NCBI GenBank assembly: GCA_965153355.1
Contig: OZ231126.1
Coordinates: 87,172,001-87,236,000 of the forward strand
Length of the DNA: 64,000 nucleotides
Direction of reading: 5' to 3'
Source: Flaccisagitta enflata
Lineage: Eukaryota; Chaetognatha; Sagittoidea; Aphragmophora
The notes below the pieces were generated by a model, which was given only the letters and a program-made list of their open reading frames with translations, had not been told where the DNA came from and ran no database searches. Position numbers and translations under genes: made by a program. Shown one piece after another: positions 26,779 through 36,835 of this stretch (the stretch's first letter is position 1; every line of letters begins with the position of its first letter).

Positions 26779-26924
26779 CACCTGAATAATTACTCTAAAG
26801 AATCCAATTTCCTTTAAAGCATTATTTCTAAATGATAAATGAAAATCTCTAAAATTCGCCTCTCGTATTAAGTGAACCGCAAATTCAACAGGCGCATTCT
26901 GATGACTGACGACTGATGACTAAT

Positions 26925-28510
26925 GGCAGATGGCAGATGGCAGATGGCAGATGGCAGATGGCAGATGGCTGATGGCTGATGGCTGATGGCAGATGGCAGA
27001 TGGCTGATGAGTGATGACTAATGGCTGATGACTAATGGCTGATGGCAGATGGATGATGACTGATGGCTGATGGTAGATGGCAGATGGCAGATGGCAGATG
27101 GCTGATGGCAGATGGCAGATGGCTGATGAGTGATGACTAATGGCCGATGACTAATGGCTGATGGCAGATGGATGATGACTGATGGCTGATGGCAGATGGC
27201 AGATGGCAGATGGCAGATGGCAGATGGCTGATGGCAGATGGCAGATGGCGGATGGCTGATGGCAGATGGCTGATGAGTGATACAAATGGCTGATGGCCGA
27301 TGGCAGATGGCAGATGGCTGATGGCTGATGGCTGATGGCAGATGGCTGATGAGTGATGACTAATGGCTGATGGCCGATGCCTGATGGCAGATGGCAGATG
27401 GCAGATGGCTGATGGCTGATGGCTGATGACTGATGACTAATGGCTGATGGCAGATGGCAGATGGCTGATGGCCGATGGCTGATGGCAGATGGCTGATGGC
27501 AGATGGCAGATGGCTGATGGCTGATGGCTGATGGCAGATGGCCGATGCCTGATGGCAGATGGCAGATGGCTGATGGCAGATGGCTGATGGCAGATGGCAG
27601 ATGGCTGATGGCTGATGGCGGATGGCTGATGACTAATGGCTGATGGCAGATGGCTGATGGCTGATGGCTGATGGCTGATGGCCGATGGCAGATGGCAGAT
27701 GGCTGATGGCGGATGGCTGATGGCAGATGGCAGATGGCTGATGAGTGATGACTAATGGCTGATGACTAATGGCTGATGGCAGATGGATGATGACTGATGG
27801 CTGATGGCTGATGGCGGATGACTGATGGCTGATGGCTGATGGCAGATGGCAGATGGCTGATGAGTGATGACTAATGGCTGATGACTAATGGCTGATGGCT
27901 GATGGCAGATGGATGATGACTGATGGCTGATGGCAGATGGCAGATGGCAGATGACAGATGGCTGATGGCAGATGGCAGATGGCGGATGGCTGATGGCAGA
28001 TGGCTGATGAGTGATACTAATGGCTGATGGCCGATGGCAGATGGCAGATGGCTGATGGCTGATGGCTGATGGCAGATGGCTGATGAGTGATGACTAATGG
28101 CTGATGGCCGATGCCTGATGGCAGATGGCAGATGGCTGATGGCTGATGGCTGATGACTGATGGCTGATGGCAGATGGCAGATGGCTGATGGCTGATGGCT
28201 GATGGCTGATGGCTGATGGCAGATGGCAGATGGCAGATGGCTGATGGCTGATGGCTGATGGCTGATGGCAGATGGCAGATGGCTGATGGCTGATGGCAGA
28301 TGGCTGATGGCTGATGGCTGATGGCTGATGGCAGATGGCTGATGAGTGGTGAGTAATGGCTGATGAGTGATGGCAGATGGCAGATGGCAGATGGCAGATG
28401 GCTGATGGCTGATGGCAGATGGCTGATGACGGATTGCTGATGGCAGATGGCTGATGGCTGATGGCAGATGGCAGATGGCTGATGAGTGATGACTAATGGC
28501 TGATGGCCGA
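26925..28510. repeat. Heptanucleotide minisatellite (GATGGCW)n, about 1.6 kb
   Basis: Array of 7-mers TGATGGC and AGATGGC, with minor variants TGATGAC, TGATGAG, TAATGGC, CGATGGC and GGATGGC. Higher-order blocks recur, such as GCTGATGAGTGATGACTAAT followed by GGCTGATG, at about 27002, 27121, 27739, 27859, 28079 and 28479. Because 7 is not a multiple of 3, each frame reads all phases, giving a 220-codon minus-strand frame (27871-28533, PSAISHQ/PSAICHL repeats) that is not evidence for a gene. Confidence 0.95.
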
Positions 28511-29970
28511 TTGCGATGCCGCATTAACCACAACCTGCAAATTGCAACGCTTGCAGTTGCACTTGCAAATATCCAAATACAAGCTGTACCAACGATGAAA
28601 TGATATACAGATGGTCAATCCAAAATGAAGTTTATTATTATCTTTTTTGTTATTATGGAGAGCGTACATGCGGTTGAAAAGTGGAACCGAAGGATTACCA
28701 TTTGCCATACAGTCAGTCACCATTGCATTGATTGCAGTGCTTAGTCTTATCAGTTATCACACTGTAGCCAATGGCTTTCTCCGTGGAACTAATAGAAGCA
28801 GAGATGCTCTCGCTAGCGCTTCGCTCTCAGCCTCTCAGTATTCACTCTGTGATTCTATACTTCATCGTCAGACTACGAAAACTGAAAGGCTGGTATGATT
28901 GTTCTTTTATTCATCGGAGCACAAGGGAGGAGAAAGTGTTCGATCGAAGGCGACCTCGATCCTGGGCCCAGGAGTCTTCGATCTCAGCACTGCAACGGAA
29001 AACCGAAAAGAGCAACCCCTTATTATGAATCTATATTTGTATATTGTAATAGTACGTATACACTTAGACACTTAGATTTGTACAATAAGAAATAAAAAAA
29101 CATACTGTGAAGTTACTCATTTCGTTACAATCATGCACTTTAAGTTTAAATGCTGAGAGCGGGGCAATGGCAGTGATAAATGTCAAGATTCTTGAACAAA
29201 GAAAAAATGAATAATTTCACCACGCCTTATAATATTCAGTTCAAAGAATCTCCGCCAAATTCCTTTTCATCTTCATTCCCTTTCATCTTCATCAGAAACT
29301 TGAACGATTGTTCATCATCAAGAACTGGAATTCCATATTTATGTTTATATCGAGAGAATAAAACCTTAAAATGAAAGCTGTCACGTAACTCAATCAGCGG
29401 GCGCATTTCACCAGGAAAAAAAAATCACATCATTTTGTCAAATCTGCCAACTTAAATTTTTTTTTTACTTTCTCGATGTTTTATTTTTAAATGTCAATCT
29501 TTGATGACACCCAGAGTGATATCAAAAACAAAAAGCACCCAAAAAACTTCTTTCTCTCGTTTTCGCGCCTTTCCAAAATTTCCCCTCCTATTTTCCCTCA
29601 TTTAGTCTTTTTTTTTTAACTTTGAGACGCCCTTCTTCTCTGCTACGACGCCTCACCTCAAACTTACTCTTTTATAGAGGCTGTTATCAAAGGTGAAGCC
29701 GTTTCGATTGGAGTATTAGTGCGTTTGTCAAACTAAATGCTGCATATCTAATATTATCATCATTATATAACAATTTTTTTTCTAGCCCTCTTCTAGGCTT
29801 TTCAATTCAGTATTTGATTTCGATGGAGTAAGTAGGACAATAACGACGGACGGCTGTTAATATCACTATTCTTTACATTGCAAATGAAAGGAAACACTAA
29901 CATTCTTAGGTTGTGTTCATTTGATAAAAGCAAATTTCTGATAAACAATCATCTTTTTTACCTTACTACT
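28511..29970. other. Mixed-composition region, possible unrecognised exon near 28.65-29.05
   Basis: 28640-29040 has higher GC and overlapping + frames of 83, 85 and 66 codons in three phases. The frame 28771-29028 includes STREEKVFDRRRPRSWAQES. An AATAAA lies at 29090. No domain is recognised, and the three frames cannot all be right. 29100-29970 is AT-rich with nothing identifiable. Confidence 0.3.
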
Positions 29971-30200
29971 TTTTAGTCGCGTGCACACGACTCTACACCC
30001 CACTTTGTCCGTCCGTCCGTTGGTCGGTCGGTGGGTCGGTCGGTCTGTCGGTCCGTCACACTTTTACTTTTTTTGTCAGTTTTATTTCTTTAAGTCATTT
30101 AAAGTCATTTAAGAGTGTTCTAAGTCATTCTAAGTTATTCTAAGTCATTCTAAGTCAATCTGTAAGTCTTGCACGCGACTTATAGGTGTTGGCCTTGTTA
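29971..30200 (-). mobile_element. Helitron-like element, family D copy 2, complete
   Basis: TTTT, hairpin AGTCGCGTGCACACGACT, CTACACCCCACTTTGTCCGT, GGTC array, TTCTAAGTCATTCTAAGTTA decamer repeats, GTAAGTCTTGCACGCGACTT, ATAGGTGTTGGCCTTGT. Opposite orientation to 6233-6477. Establishes family D ends and body. Confidence 0.8.
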
Positions 30201-30536
30201 TGTTTCAATCCATCAATTAGTGTTTTTGTAAAGGGCACCTTTTCAGAGAAAAGCAGCTAAGTGATTTTGTTCAGTGTTAAACCAAGAAAGTTTCATGATA
30301 TAAACGTACTAAATGACTGTAAAAGATTATTCATTTATTGTGTGATGATAATTGTTCAAATTCTTCTATGTTTTCTCAAGCCAGCCTTTACTGATATCAA
30401 ACTTACATCATTACCTCAGTGCCCCTCCCTTTTTTGACGCATCAATGTAGTTTCCTGCAATGAAAAATGTTTTCACAGAAATTGTTTCATTTTTTCTCTT
30501 TCCCTCTGTTACTCTCTTTTTAGCCACTGGATTATC

Positions 30537-30592
30537 TTTTTTTAGTCGCGTGCTACGCGACTCTACATCCAACTTTGTCGGTCCGTCCTTCA
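30537..30592 (-). mobile_element. Family C 3'-end fragment
   Basis: TTTTTTT, perfect hairpin AGTCGCGTGCTACGCGACT, CTACATCCAACTTTGTCGG, then stops at GTCCGTCC. Ten bases later a complete family A copy starts. 30201-30536 is AT-rich with nothing identifiable. Confidence 0.7.
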
Positions 30593-30602
30593 AACTCTTC
30601 AG

Positions 30603-30894
30603 TTTTTAGATGCGTCCGTCAGGAACGCATCTCTATAAGAGGTTATGTCCGTCCGTCCGTCGGTCCGTCGGTCGGTCCGTCCGTCGGTCGGTCCGTCCGT
30701 CGCGCCTGTGCAAAAAACGCATTTCTCGGCTGTTTTTGGCCACGGTGAGATCCTACACTGAAACAAATGATCAACCAACATGTTTTGAGTCTTTTCACCC
30801 ATCCGTTCGTCCATCTGTCTCTCCATACATATGTCGCATGATCAATACACGCTGAGACACAGCCCGGACGCATCGTTGCCCGGTCGGGCTTGTT
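30603..30894 (-). mobile_element. Helitron-like element, family A, complete
   Basis: Best full-length family A copy with 59437-59745. Minus strand order: ACAAGCCCGACCGGGCAACG (5' hairpin GCCC/GGGC), ATGCGTCCGGGCTGTGTCTC, the conserved body TGTTGGTTGATCATTTGTTT and TGGCCAAAAACAGCC, GGAC array, TAACCTCTTATAG, hairpin with arms AGATGCGT/ACGCATCT (30608-30632), A5. Confidence 0.85.
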
Positions 30895-30954
30895 ATGTTT
30901 AAATTAGGACTTCAATTTGTTTAGAAGTGTTAGGAAGGGGAAAAGAGTGTTACT

Positions 30955-31260
30955 TAGAGAAAAAGTTAGATGTTAAAAGATGTTAAAAGATGTTAAAATA
31001 TGTTAAAAGATGTTAAAAGATGTTAATAGATGTTAAAAGTTAGAGAAAAAGTTAGATGCTAAATGATGTTGATAGATGTTAAAAGTTAGAGAAAAAGTTA
31101 GATGTTAAAAGATGTTTGAAACGATGTAAAAACGTTTAAAAGTAAAAAAAGTGTAAAAAAGTGTAAAAAAAGAGTTAAAAGGGGTTGAAAATAGTTATAA
31201 GGTGTTAAAAAGGTTTAGAAAGGAGTTACAATTTATTCATGACACATTGGATAAGCACAC
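30955..31260. repeat. TGTTAAAAGA-type 10-11-bp repeats
   Basis: Tandem GATGTTAAAA units with interruptions by GTTAGAGAAAAA. It resembles the body of the family F element at 44457-44873 and ends near ATAAGCACACGACTTAAAGA, which is like a decayed helitron-like 3' end. Confidence 0.55.
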
Positions 31261-31557
31261 GACTTAAAGATGTTACCCTTGCTTTTTGAATGACCAAGTA
31301 TCAAGGGCCTTCCTATTTCGAACACACACTTTTTCATAGGTGCGAACTTTGAATGTCGACAAATATCCAAGTGTAAATGTCACATAAATCTTTTTATCCA
31401 ATTTCATTCCCGAAAATGTTTTTTTTTCTCTTTTATTTCTGAGCGGTCGATGAATTACTGATGAAAATTGACCTTTAGATTTTAATGATTTATTTCCGAT
31501 GTTGATATATTGATGATGAATGGCCACGGTCGGTCCAACATTTATCGCCAAACACCA

Positions 31558-31830
31558 TTAACCGCCATCATCCAATAATACTCAGCGTCATTCTCTTTAG
31601 CGAATCTATCAATACCGCCATCATCCACTAACACTCATCACTTTCTTCATGAATCTATCATTAACCGCCATCATCCACTACCACTCACTATCAATTTCAT
31701 TTTGCAAAACTATCATTAATCGCAACAATCCGCTACCACTCATTTTCACTATATTTCGTAAATCTATCATTAACCGCTATCATCTGCTACCACTCATTTT
31801 CACTTTTTTTCGCATATCTATCATTGACGC
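31558..31830. repeat. About 60-bp tandem repeat, five units
   Basis: Units contain ATCTATCATTAACCGCCATC, ATCCACTACCACTCA and TTTCACT...TTTCG. Divergence increases toward the left. A frame of 79 codons across it (31649-31888) repeats INR(N/Y)(N/H)PLPLIFT-like peptides because of the period. No gene inferred. 31270-31557 and 31831-32030 show nothing identifiable. Confidence 0.75.
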
Positions 31831-32030
31831 TTTGCGGGTTATCAGTGAACAAGTCATCCAAGGAAGTATTAATGTAGTAACGACATAGGTAAATGTGTGC
31901 ATTAATAATTAACGAAGTAATGACGTCGTCATAACGTTAATCATTGAACAACAGGCACTTTCTCATTGTCTAATCTGTGTGCATTGAAATGAGTTGGGCA
32001 AATATTTTTCTTTTTATTCATCTTTTCATC

Positions 32031-32222
32031 TTTAGTCGCATGCTACGCGACTCTATACCCCGCTTTGTCCATCGGTTGGTTGGTTGGTTGGTTGGTCACA
32101 CTTTCCTATTTTCATGTTTTTTATTCTTTGCAGTACTGCTCCTGCCCAAATGCTCCGGTGACCTCAAATATGGCCCCTGCCCACCCGCGTGTGACTGGGT
32201 AAGCCATGTATCTGGCCTTGTT
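32031..32222 (-). mobile_element. Helitron-like element, family C
   Basis: TTT, hairpin AGTCGCATGCTACGCGACT, CTATACCCCGCTTTGTCC, (GGTT)n in place of GGTC (32074-32095), CTGCTCCTGCCCAAATGCTC, CCCCTGCCCACCCGCGTGTG, AGCCATGTATCTGGCCTTGT. Complete. Confidence 0.8.
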
Positions 32223-32248
32223 TTCTACAACAACTATTGTAACTAATT

Positions 32249-32421
32249 AAGGCGGAATACACAGCTACCCCAGTTGCGTGTGAGTGGGCACGGGCTGTAT
32301 TTGAGGTTAATAGACCATTTTGGCAGGAGCAGTGAGGTAAGAAAATACAAAAACAAAATGTGACCAACCAACAGACCAACTGCCATGGAAGAACTGATGG
32401 ATGAACAGAGCGGGTGTAGAG
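32249..32421 (+). mobile_element. Helitron-like element, family C, inverted neighbour
   Basis: AAGGCGGAATACACAGCTAC, AGTTGCGTGTGAGTGGGCAC, CCATTTTGGCAGGAGCAGTG, short GACCAACC array, ACAGAGCGGGTGTAGAGTC, then the hairpin is lost. Tail-out arrangement relative to the copy at 32031, with 26 bp between. Confidence 0.7.
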
Positions 32422-32940
<519 letters not shown>

Positions 32941-33164
32941 CAGAGAGACAGAGAGAAACCTACAGACAAAGTGACCAAAAGACAGAGAATGAACACAGCT
33001 TAGACACAAAAGTTTGGAGAGAGTTCACGTTAAGACGACGTCGTCGCAACGTGCATTCACCAGCAACATACTGAATTTTAGCAGACTGTGTCGTAACTAT
33101 GTGGTAGCCCCCATCCAAGGATCGCATATGGTCAGTGGTAACCGATGGGGTGGGTACCCTTAGT

Positions 33165-33325
33165 GCGACTTTCTCACTGGAGGGAATTTTTTCTCACTAA
33201 AATTCCCTCCAGTGAGATTATTTTTTTGTCTCACTGGAGGGAATTTTAGTGAGAAAAAATTCCCTCCAGTGAGACTACCATTTTTCCCTCTAGTGAGACT
33301 AATTTTTCCTTCTAGTGAGAAAGGA
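33165..33325. repeat. Palindromic TCTCACTGGAGGGAATTTT array, left
   Basis: Two successive hairpins: arms TCTCACTGGAGGGAATTTT / AAAATTCCCTCCAGTGAGA around TTCTCACTA, then the same arms around AGTGAGAAA. The second hairpin is the exact reverse complement of the first, so the pair forms a larger palindrome. Two decayed half units follow (TTTTTCCCTCTAGTGAGAC, TTTCCTTCTAGTGAGAA). Confidence 0.8.
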
Positions 33326-33347
33326 AAAAAAGAAAGAGAAAAAGGAA

Positions 33348-33350
<3 letters not shown>

Positions 33351-33434
<84 letters not shown>
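33351..33434. repeat. (GA)n microsatellite
   Basis: About 84 bp GA with one AAG interruption, followed by AAGAAAGG units to 33485. Confidence 0.9.
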
Positions 33435-33439
<5 letters not shown>

Positions 33440-33496
33440 AAGAAAGAAAGAAGAAAGAAGAAAGGAAGGAATTGGAAGAAGGAAGTGAGCAATGGA

Positions 33497-34545
33497 AACT
33501 AGTCATCCACTGATCGAACATGTTCAGCGGCACCAGATGCCCTGCTTTAAGTGATGAGCTGCAGAAATTGAGTGAGTGCAGGGCAGCGGCCCCAAAAGAC
33601 CAATGTCCTTTAGGACACAGGGGTGAATTACCAGACTTCCTAAGAGGGCACCAAACCTGTATATTCTGCTTTCCTTCCAAGGAGCAGGATTTGCCCACTC
33701 AAACCTTCCGACTTATCTGTATCCATAACCTTTTCCATGACCACTACTGTTTCCAGATTTAAAAGACTTAAGCTATTCTTTTTTATCACATCAATGAGGT
33801 GCACACTTTCCAGTGTATTAGTAACTAACAATATCATATCGAATTTTTTCTTCATCCATTCTGTCCATCTTTTTATCTGTCTGCTAGCCTACATGTGTCA
33901 GTCTATCTCCCTGTATTCCTATTTTTTCCTCTTCTCTTTTTTTTTTTTTTTCTATTTTCTTCTTCTTTTTATTTTTCTTCTTCCTCTTTGCTTTTTCTTC
34001 TTTATTTTCTTTTTCTTTTTTTTTTCTTTTCTTTTCTTTTCTTTTCTTTTCTTTTCTTTTCTTTTCTTTTCTTTTCTTTTCTTTTCTTTTCTCTTCTTCT
34101 TCTTCTTCCCTCAAAAATTTCTTCTTCTTCTTTTTTTTTTTTCTTTTCTTTTTTTTTTCTCTTCTTCTTCTTCCCTCAAAAATTTCCGAGATACCTCCTG
34201 ATCTTCCGAGTAGTGGCGCTACTCGCTACTACAGAATGTACAGGTCTGGAGGGCACTATGGAGGACTGACTTGATCTCTTTTAATGCAAATATGAGCCAT
34301 CCAGAGGCTGATTTGAAGCCTCATAAGAGAGCAAAAATGATGCATGAGGGCAGATTCAAGGCCTGAGAGGGTAATCTGAAGGTGAGATTCAAGCCAGAAA
34401 GGTCAGATTAGAGGCTTGAGAGGGCAAATTTTAGACAAGAGATGGTTAACTACAAGCATGACAGGGGTGATTTTGGATGGAGGGACAGACATCTGGAAAT
34501 TCACCTTTGTTTGCCACAGTACATCGGCCTTTTAAGGTCGATGCT
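33497..34545 (+). mobile_element. Family G element carrying a hAT-like insertion
   Basis: Long end AACTAGTCATCCACTGATCG, GCCCTGCTTTAAGTG, TGCAGGGCAGCGGCCCC, CTTTAGGACACAGGGGTGAA at 33497-33633. The core is split at 33652-34248 by the hAT-like element and resumes with GGCTGATTTGAAGCCTC-type repeats. The short end is GGAAATTCACCTTTG, ACATCGGCCTTTTAAGGTCG. Confidence 0.7.
33652..34248. mobile_element. hAT-like non-autonomous element, 597 bp, 8-bp TSD
   Basis: Exact duplication GAGGGCAC at 33644-33651 and 34249-34256. Inverted ends CAAACCTGTATATTCTG and CAGACCTGTACATTCTG. The interior has a T/C-rich centre with (TTTTC)n at 34020-34095 and a subterminal hairpin GAGTAGTGGCGCTACTC near 34217. A 71-codon minus frame (33640-33855) is shared with the next copy but diverges at many residues, so it is not treated as a gene. 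Confidence 0.85.
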
Positions 34546-34649
34546 GAAAAAGAAAGGAGGGTAGGATTGAAAGGAAAGAAGAAAGGAAAGCAGGCAGAAA
34601 GGGAGAAATGGCAATTAACAAATGCGTTCCCCAAATCAAATGTGAAAGC

Positions 34650-35383
34650 CAGACCTGTATATTCTGCTTTCCTTCCGAGTAGCAGGATTTGCCCACTCAA
34701 ACCTTCCGACTTATCTATAACCATCACTGTTTCTAGAAATGAAAGACTTAAGCCAATCTTTTTCATCACATCAGTAAAGCATACACCTTCTAGTGTAATA
34801 GTAAATAACAGTATCATATTGACTTTTTTCTTCATCCAATATGTCCATCTTTTTATTTGTCTGTTTGCCCAACTGTGTCAGTCTATCTCCCTGTCCTATC
34901 TTTTAGTTGTGGACACGCAACTCCATAAGAGGCTGTCTATATGTCTGTCCATCCGTCAGTTTGTCACGCTTGAGTTGAAAACGCAAAAAATATATATAAA
35001 GCTGCAGTTGGTATTGTTTGCTTGTGAGTATGGTGGAGGGGGTTTGGGGAGTGCTTGGGATGAGGCTGGGGGTTGAATGCCCCTGCCCACCAGTCTGCAA
35101 CAATATTGTGACCCTGCCTCACTTGTTCCACTTCTCATTATTTCTTTCTCTTTTTTTTTCTTCTTTCTTTTTGTTGCTTTTTCTTCTTGGCCTTTTCTCC
35201 TTGGCTTTTCTCCTTCTTCTCCTTCTTTTTTTTTTCTTCTTCTTCTTCTTTTTCTTTTTTTTTTCTTCTTCATCTTTATGTTTTTCTTTTTTTCTTCCTC
35301 TTCTTCTTCTCTCAAAATTTCCGAGATACCTCCTGATCTTCCGAGTAGCGGCGCTACTCGCTACTACAGAATGTACAGGTCTG
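34650..35383. mobile_element. hAT-like non-autonomous element, 734 bp, 8-bp TSD
   Basis: Exact duplication GTGAAAGC at 34642-34649 and 35384-35391. Ends CAGACCTGTATATTCTG and CAGACCTGTACATTCTG. Same family as 33652-34248, with the perfect subterminal hairpin GAGTAGCGGCGCTACTC. About 215 bp longer because of a helitron-like insertion at 34901-35115. The target GTGAAAGCATAGGTCATC matches a family G end (compare 7079 and 18937). Confidence 0.85.
34901..35115 (-). mobile_element. Helitron-like element, family B, inside the hAT-like element
   Basis: TTTT, hairpin AGTTGTGGACACGCAACT, CCATAAGAGGCTGTCTATAT, short GTCC array, TTGAGTTGAAAACGCAAAAA, G-rich GGTGGAGGGGGTTTGGGGAG, CCCTGCCCACCAGTCTGCAA, CAATATTGTGACCC. 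The sister hAT-like copy has uninterrupted sequence at this place (CTATCTCCCTGTATTCC). Confidence 0.8.
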
Positions 35384-35651
35384 GTGAAAGCATAGGTCAT
35401 CAGTCCAGAAGGAAGGAAGGAATGAAGAAGGGAGGAAAGGGAGGAACAAAAAAAAAAGAGAAGGAAGGAAGGAAGGTTGTAACCAAATAGGGAATGGATA
35501 TAAGGGAGGTCAAAGTGGTAGGAAGGGTGGATGGGAGGAATGGGTGAGGGAAGATGTGTAGTTGCAAAAATGAGCACGCGACTGTCGCTATCTTGTTGTA
35601 AGTGGAAAGAGGGAGACTCCTGTTATGAGTATCTGCTATTTTCTTTGCGTC

Positions 35652-35844
35652 GTCTCACTGGGGGGAATTTCCTCCACTTTCCTCCTTTTTTGTCTCACTA
35701 GAGGGAATTTTAGTGAGAAAAAATTCCCTCCAGTGAGACTACATTTTTTTCCCTCAAGTGAGACTCTTTTTTTGGTCTCACTGGAGGGAATTTTTTTGTT
35801 TCTCACTTAAGGGAAAAAAATCGTCTCACTAAGGGGACTCCCCC
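35652..35844. repeat. Palindromic TCTCACTGGAGGGAATTTT array, right
   Basis: TCTCACTAGAGGGAATTTTA, GTGAGAAAAAATTCCCTCCA, GTGAGAC, then CTCAAGTGAGACTC, TCTCACTGGAGGGAATTTTT and TCTCACTAAGGGGACT. Same unit as the left array, more decayed, and in inverted orientation overall. Confidence 0.75.
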
Positions 35845-36072
35845 AACCGATGCCCTGCTTGGAGTTATTAGCTAAAGAAGTAGAGTGAGAGCAGGGCAGC
35901 GGCCCTAAAGGGGTTATTCGATGGGAATTAGAGGCTTGAGAAGCTTGGGGGGGGGGGATGTACAGACGGACGTATTGGGCTCCCGAAATTAAAGCGATTC
36001 ATCTTGGGCGACGGAGTATGACGCGATGGAGTATGACGCGACGGAGTATAACGCGAGACCGATATCGATACG

Positions 36073-36141
36073 GACAAATTTGAGGATATAAAGAATATAA
36101 AGAAAGTAAAGCGACAGTTGAGGAAAGAAAAAGAAAGTTAG
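36073..36141 (+). pseudogene. Exon-like peptide, copy 1
   Basis: GACAAATTTGAGGATATAAA onward reads DKFEDIKNIKKVKRQLRKEK plus ES and a stop. It repeats almost exactly the peptide at 36446-36530. Upstream in frame is a stop (near 36050). Could be a decayed terminal exon or simply a DNA duplication. Protein family not recognised. The 35976-36072 stretch has three GACGGAGTATGACGCG-like repeats. Confidence 0.3.
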
Positions 36142-36274
36142 TGTCAATTCATGATGATATGCGATATAAAAAAAACGACAAATTAAAAATAACTAAAAGA
36201 AAAAAATGTTGTTGTTGATCTCAAACTAATAGTTTTGATAAGCAATAACATTTCATACACTAGCAACTGAGTTG

Positions 36275-36430
<156 letters not shown>

Positions 36431-36445
36431 ATCTTTCTCCTTTAG

Positions 36446-36530
36446 TGACTTCACGGATGTAAGAGGCTACGTTCACAAATTTGAGGATGTAAAGAAATTA
36501 AAGCGACAGTTAAGGAAAGAAAAACAATAA
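36446..36530 (+). CDS. Possible terminal exon, lysine/arginine-rich tail
   Basis: Preceded by a credible acceptor (TTTCTCCTTTAG, ending 36445). Reads DFTDVRGYVHKF, then EDVKKLKRQLRKEKQ and a stop. Charged, helix-prone. I do not recognise the protein, and no upstream exon was found. A duplicated copy lies 390 bp upstream and a further partial AAAGCGACAGT match at 36577. Confidence 0.3.
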
Positions 36531-36675
36531 GTTAGTGTCAATTCATGAAGGATGACATGCATTATCAAGAGATAGATAGAATATAAAGCGACAGTGCAGG
36601 AAAAGTCGTCTAATTTGCAAGAGTGACATGAAAATAGAGTAACATCATATCTAAGACAAATATTTTAGTGTATTG

Positions 36676-36745
36676 ATTGGTATGAGAGTTCACCCCTGTG
36701 TCCTACAGGACATCGGCCCTTTGGGGCCGCTACCCAAAAAGGACT
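36676..36745 (+). mobile_element. Family G short-end fragment
   Basis: GAGTTCACCCCTGTGTCCTA, CAGGACATCGGCCCTTTGGG, GCCGCTACCCAAAAAGG. Only the terminus remains. Confidence 0.65.
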
Positions 36746-36835
36746 GCGGGTGTGTCCATAGGAAGCTCCGTACGTCCACAACGTGAAATTTTGGATAATG
36801 CGAATTCGGCCCAAATGGTGGTTTATGAGCATTAC

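Larger units (their letters stand above)
33148..35844. mobile_element. 2.7-kb composite insertion with 8-bp TSD
   Basis: Flanked by exact AACCGATG at 33140-33147 and 35845-35852. Ends: GGGTGGGTACCCTTAGTGCG and, complement of the right, GGGGGAGTCCCCTTAGTGAG. Each end carries a palindromic TCTCACTGGAGGGAATTTT array (33165-33325 and 35652-35844). The interior holds a family G element and two hAT-like elements, one carrying a helitron-like element. An 8-bp duplication fits hAT, Merlin or P-type insertion. No transposase is seen, so the superfamily is open. Confidence 0.65.
33111..35975 (+). mobile_element. Family G element split by a 2.7-kb insertion
   Basis: The long end is in two pieces. CCATCCAAGGATCGCATATG and GTCAGTGGTAACCGATG are at 33111-33147, and the continuation CCCTGCTTGGAGTTATTAGC, TAAAGAAGTAGAGTGAGAGC and AGGGCAGCGGCCC starts at 35853. 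Joining them without the insertion gives the order seen in intact copies at 7.8-8.3 and 57.4 kb. The right part ends in CTTGGGGGGGGGGGATGTAC near 35960 and is truncated. Confidence 0.75.

Noticed and set aside
26925-28510. CRISPR array
   Set aside because: Contiguous short tandem units without unique spacers, in a eukaryotic context.
27871-28533. 220-codon minus frame of PSAISHQ repeats as a repeat protein
   Set aside because: A 7-bp stop-free unit opens frames by necessity; no start context, flanking domain or codon bias.
33640-34835. Shared minus-strand peptides (MKKK...DKSEGLSGQILLLGRKAEYTGL) in the two hAT-like copies
   Set aside because: The last 22 codons overlap the conserved terminal repeat, and the rest diverges mainly by amino-acid changes plus a 15-bp indel. 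Not a transposase.
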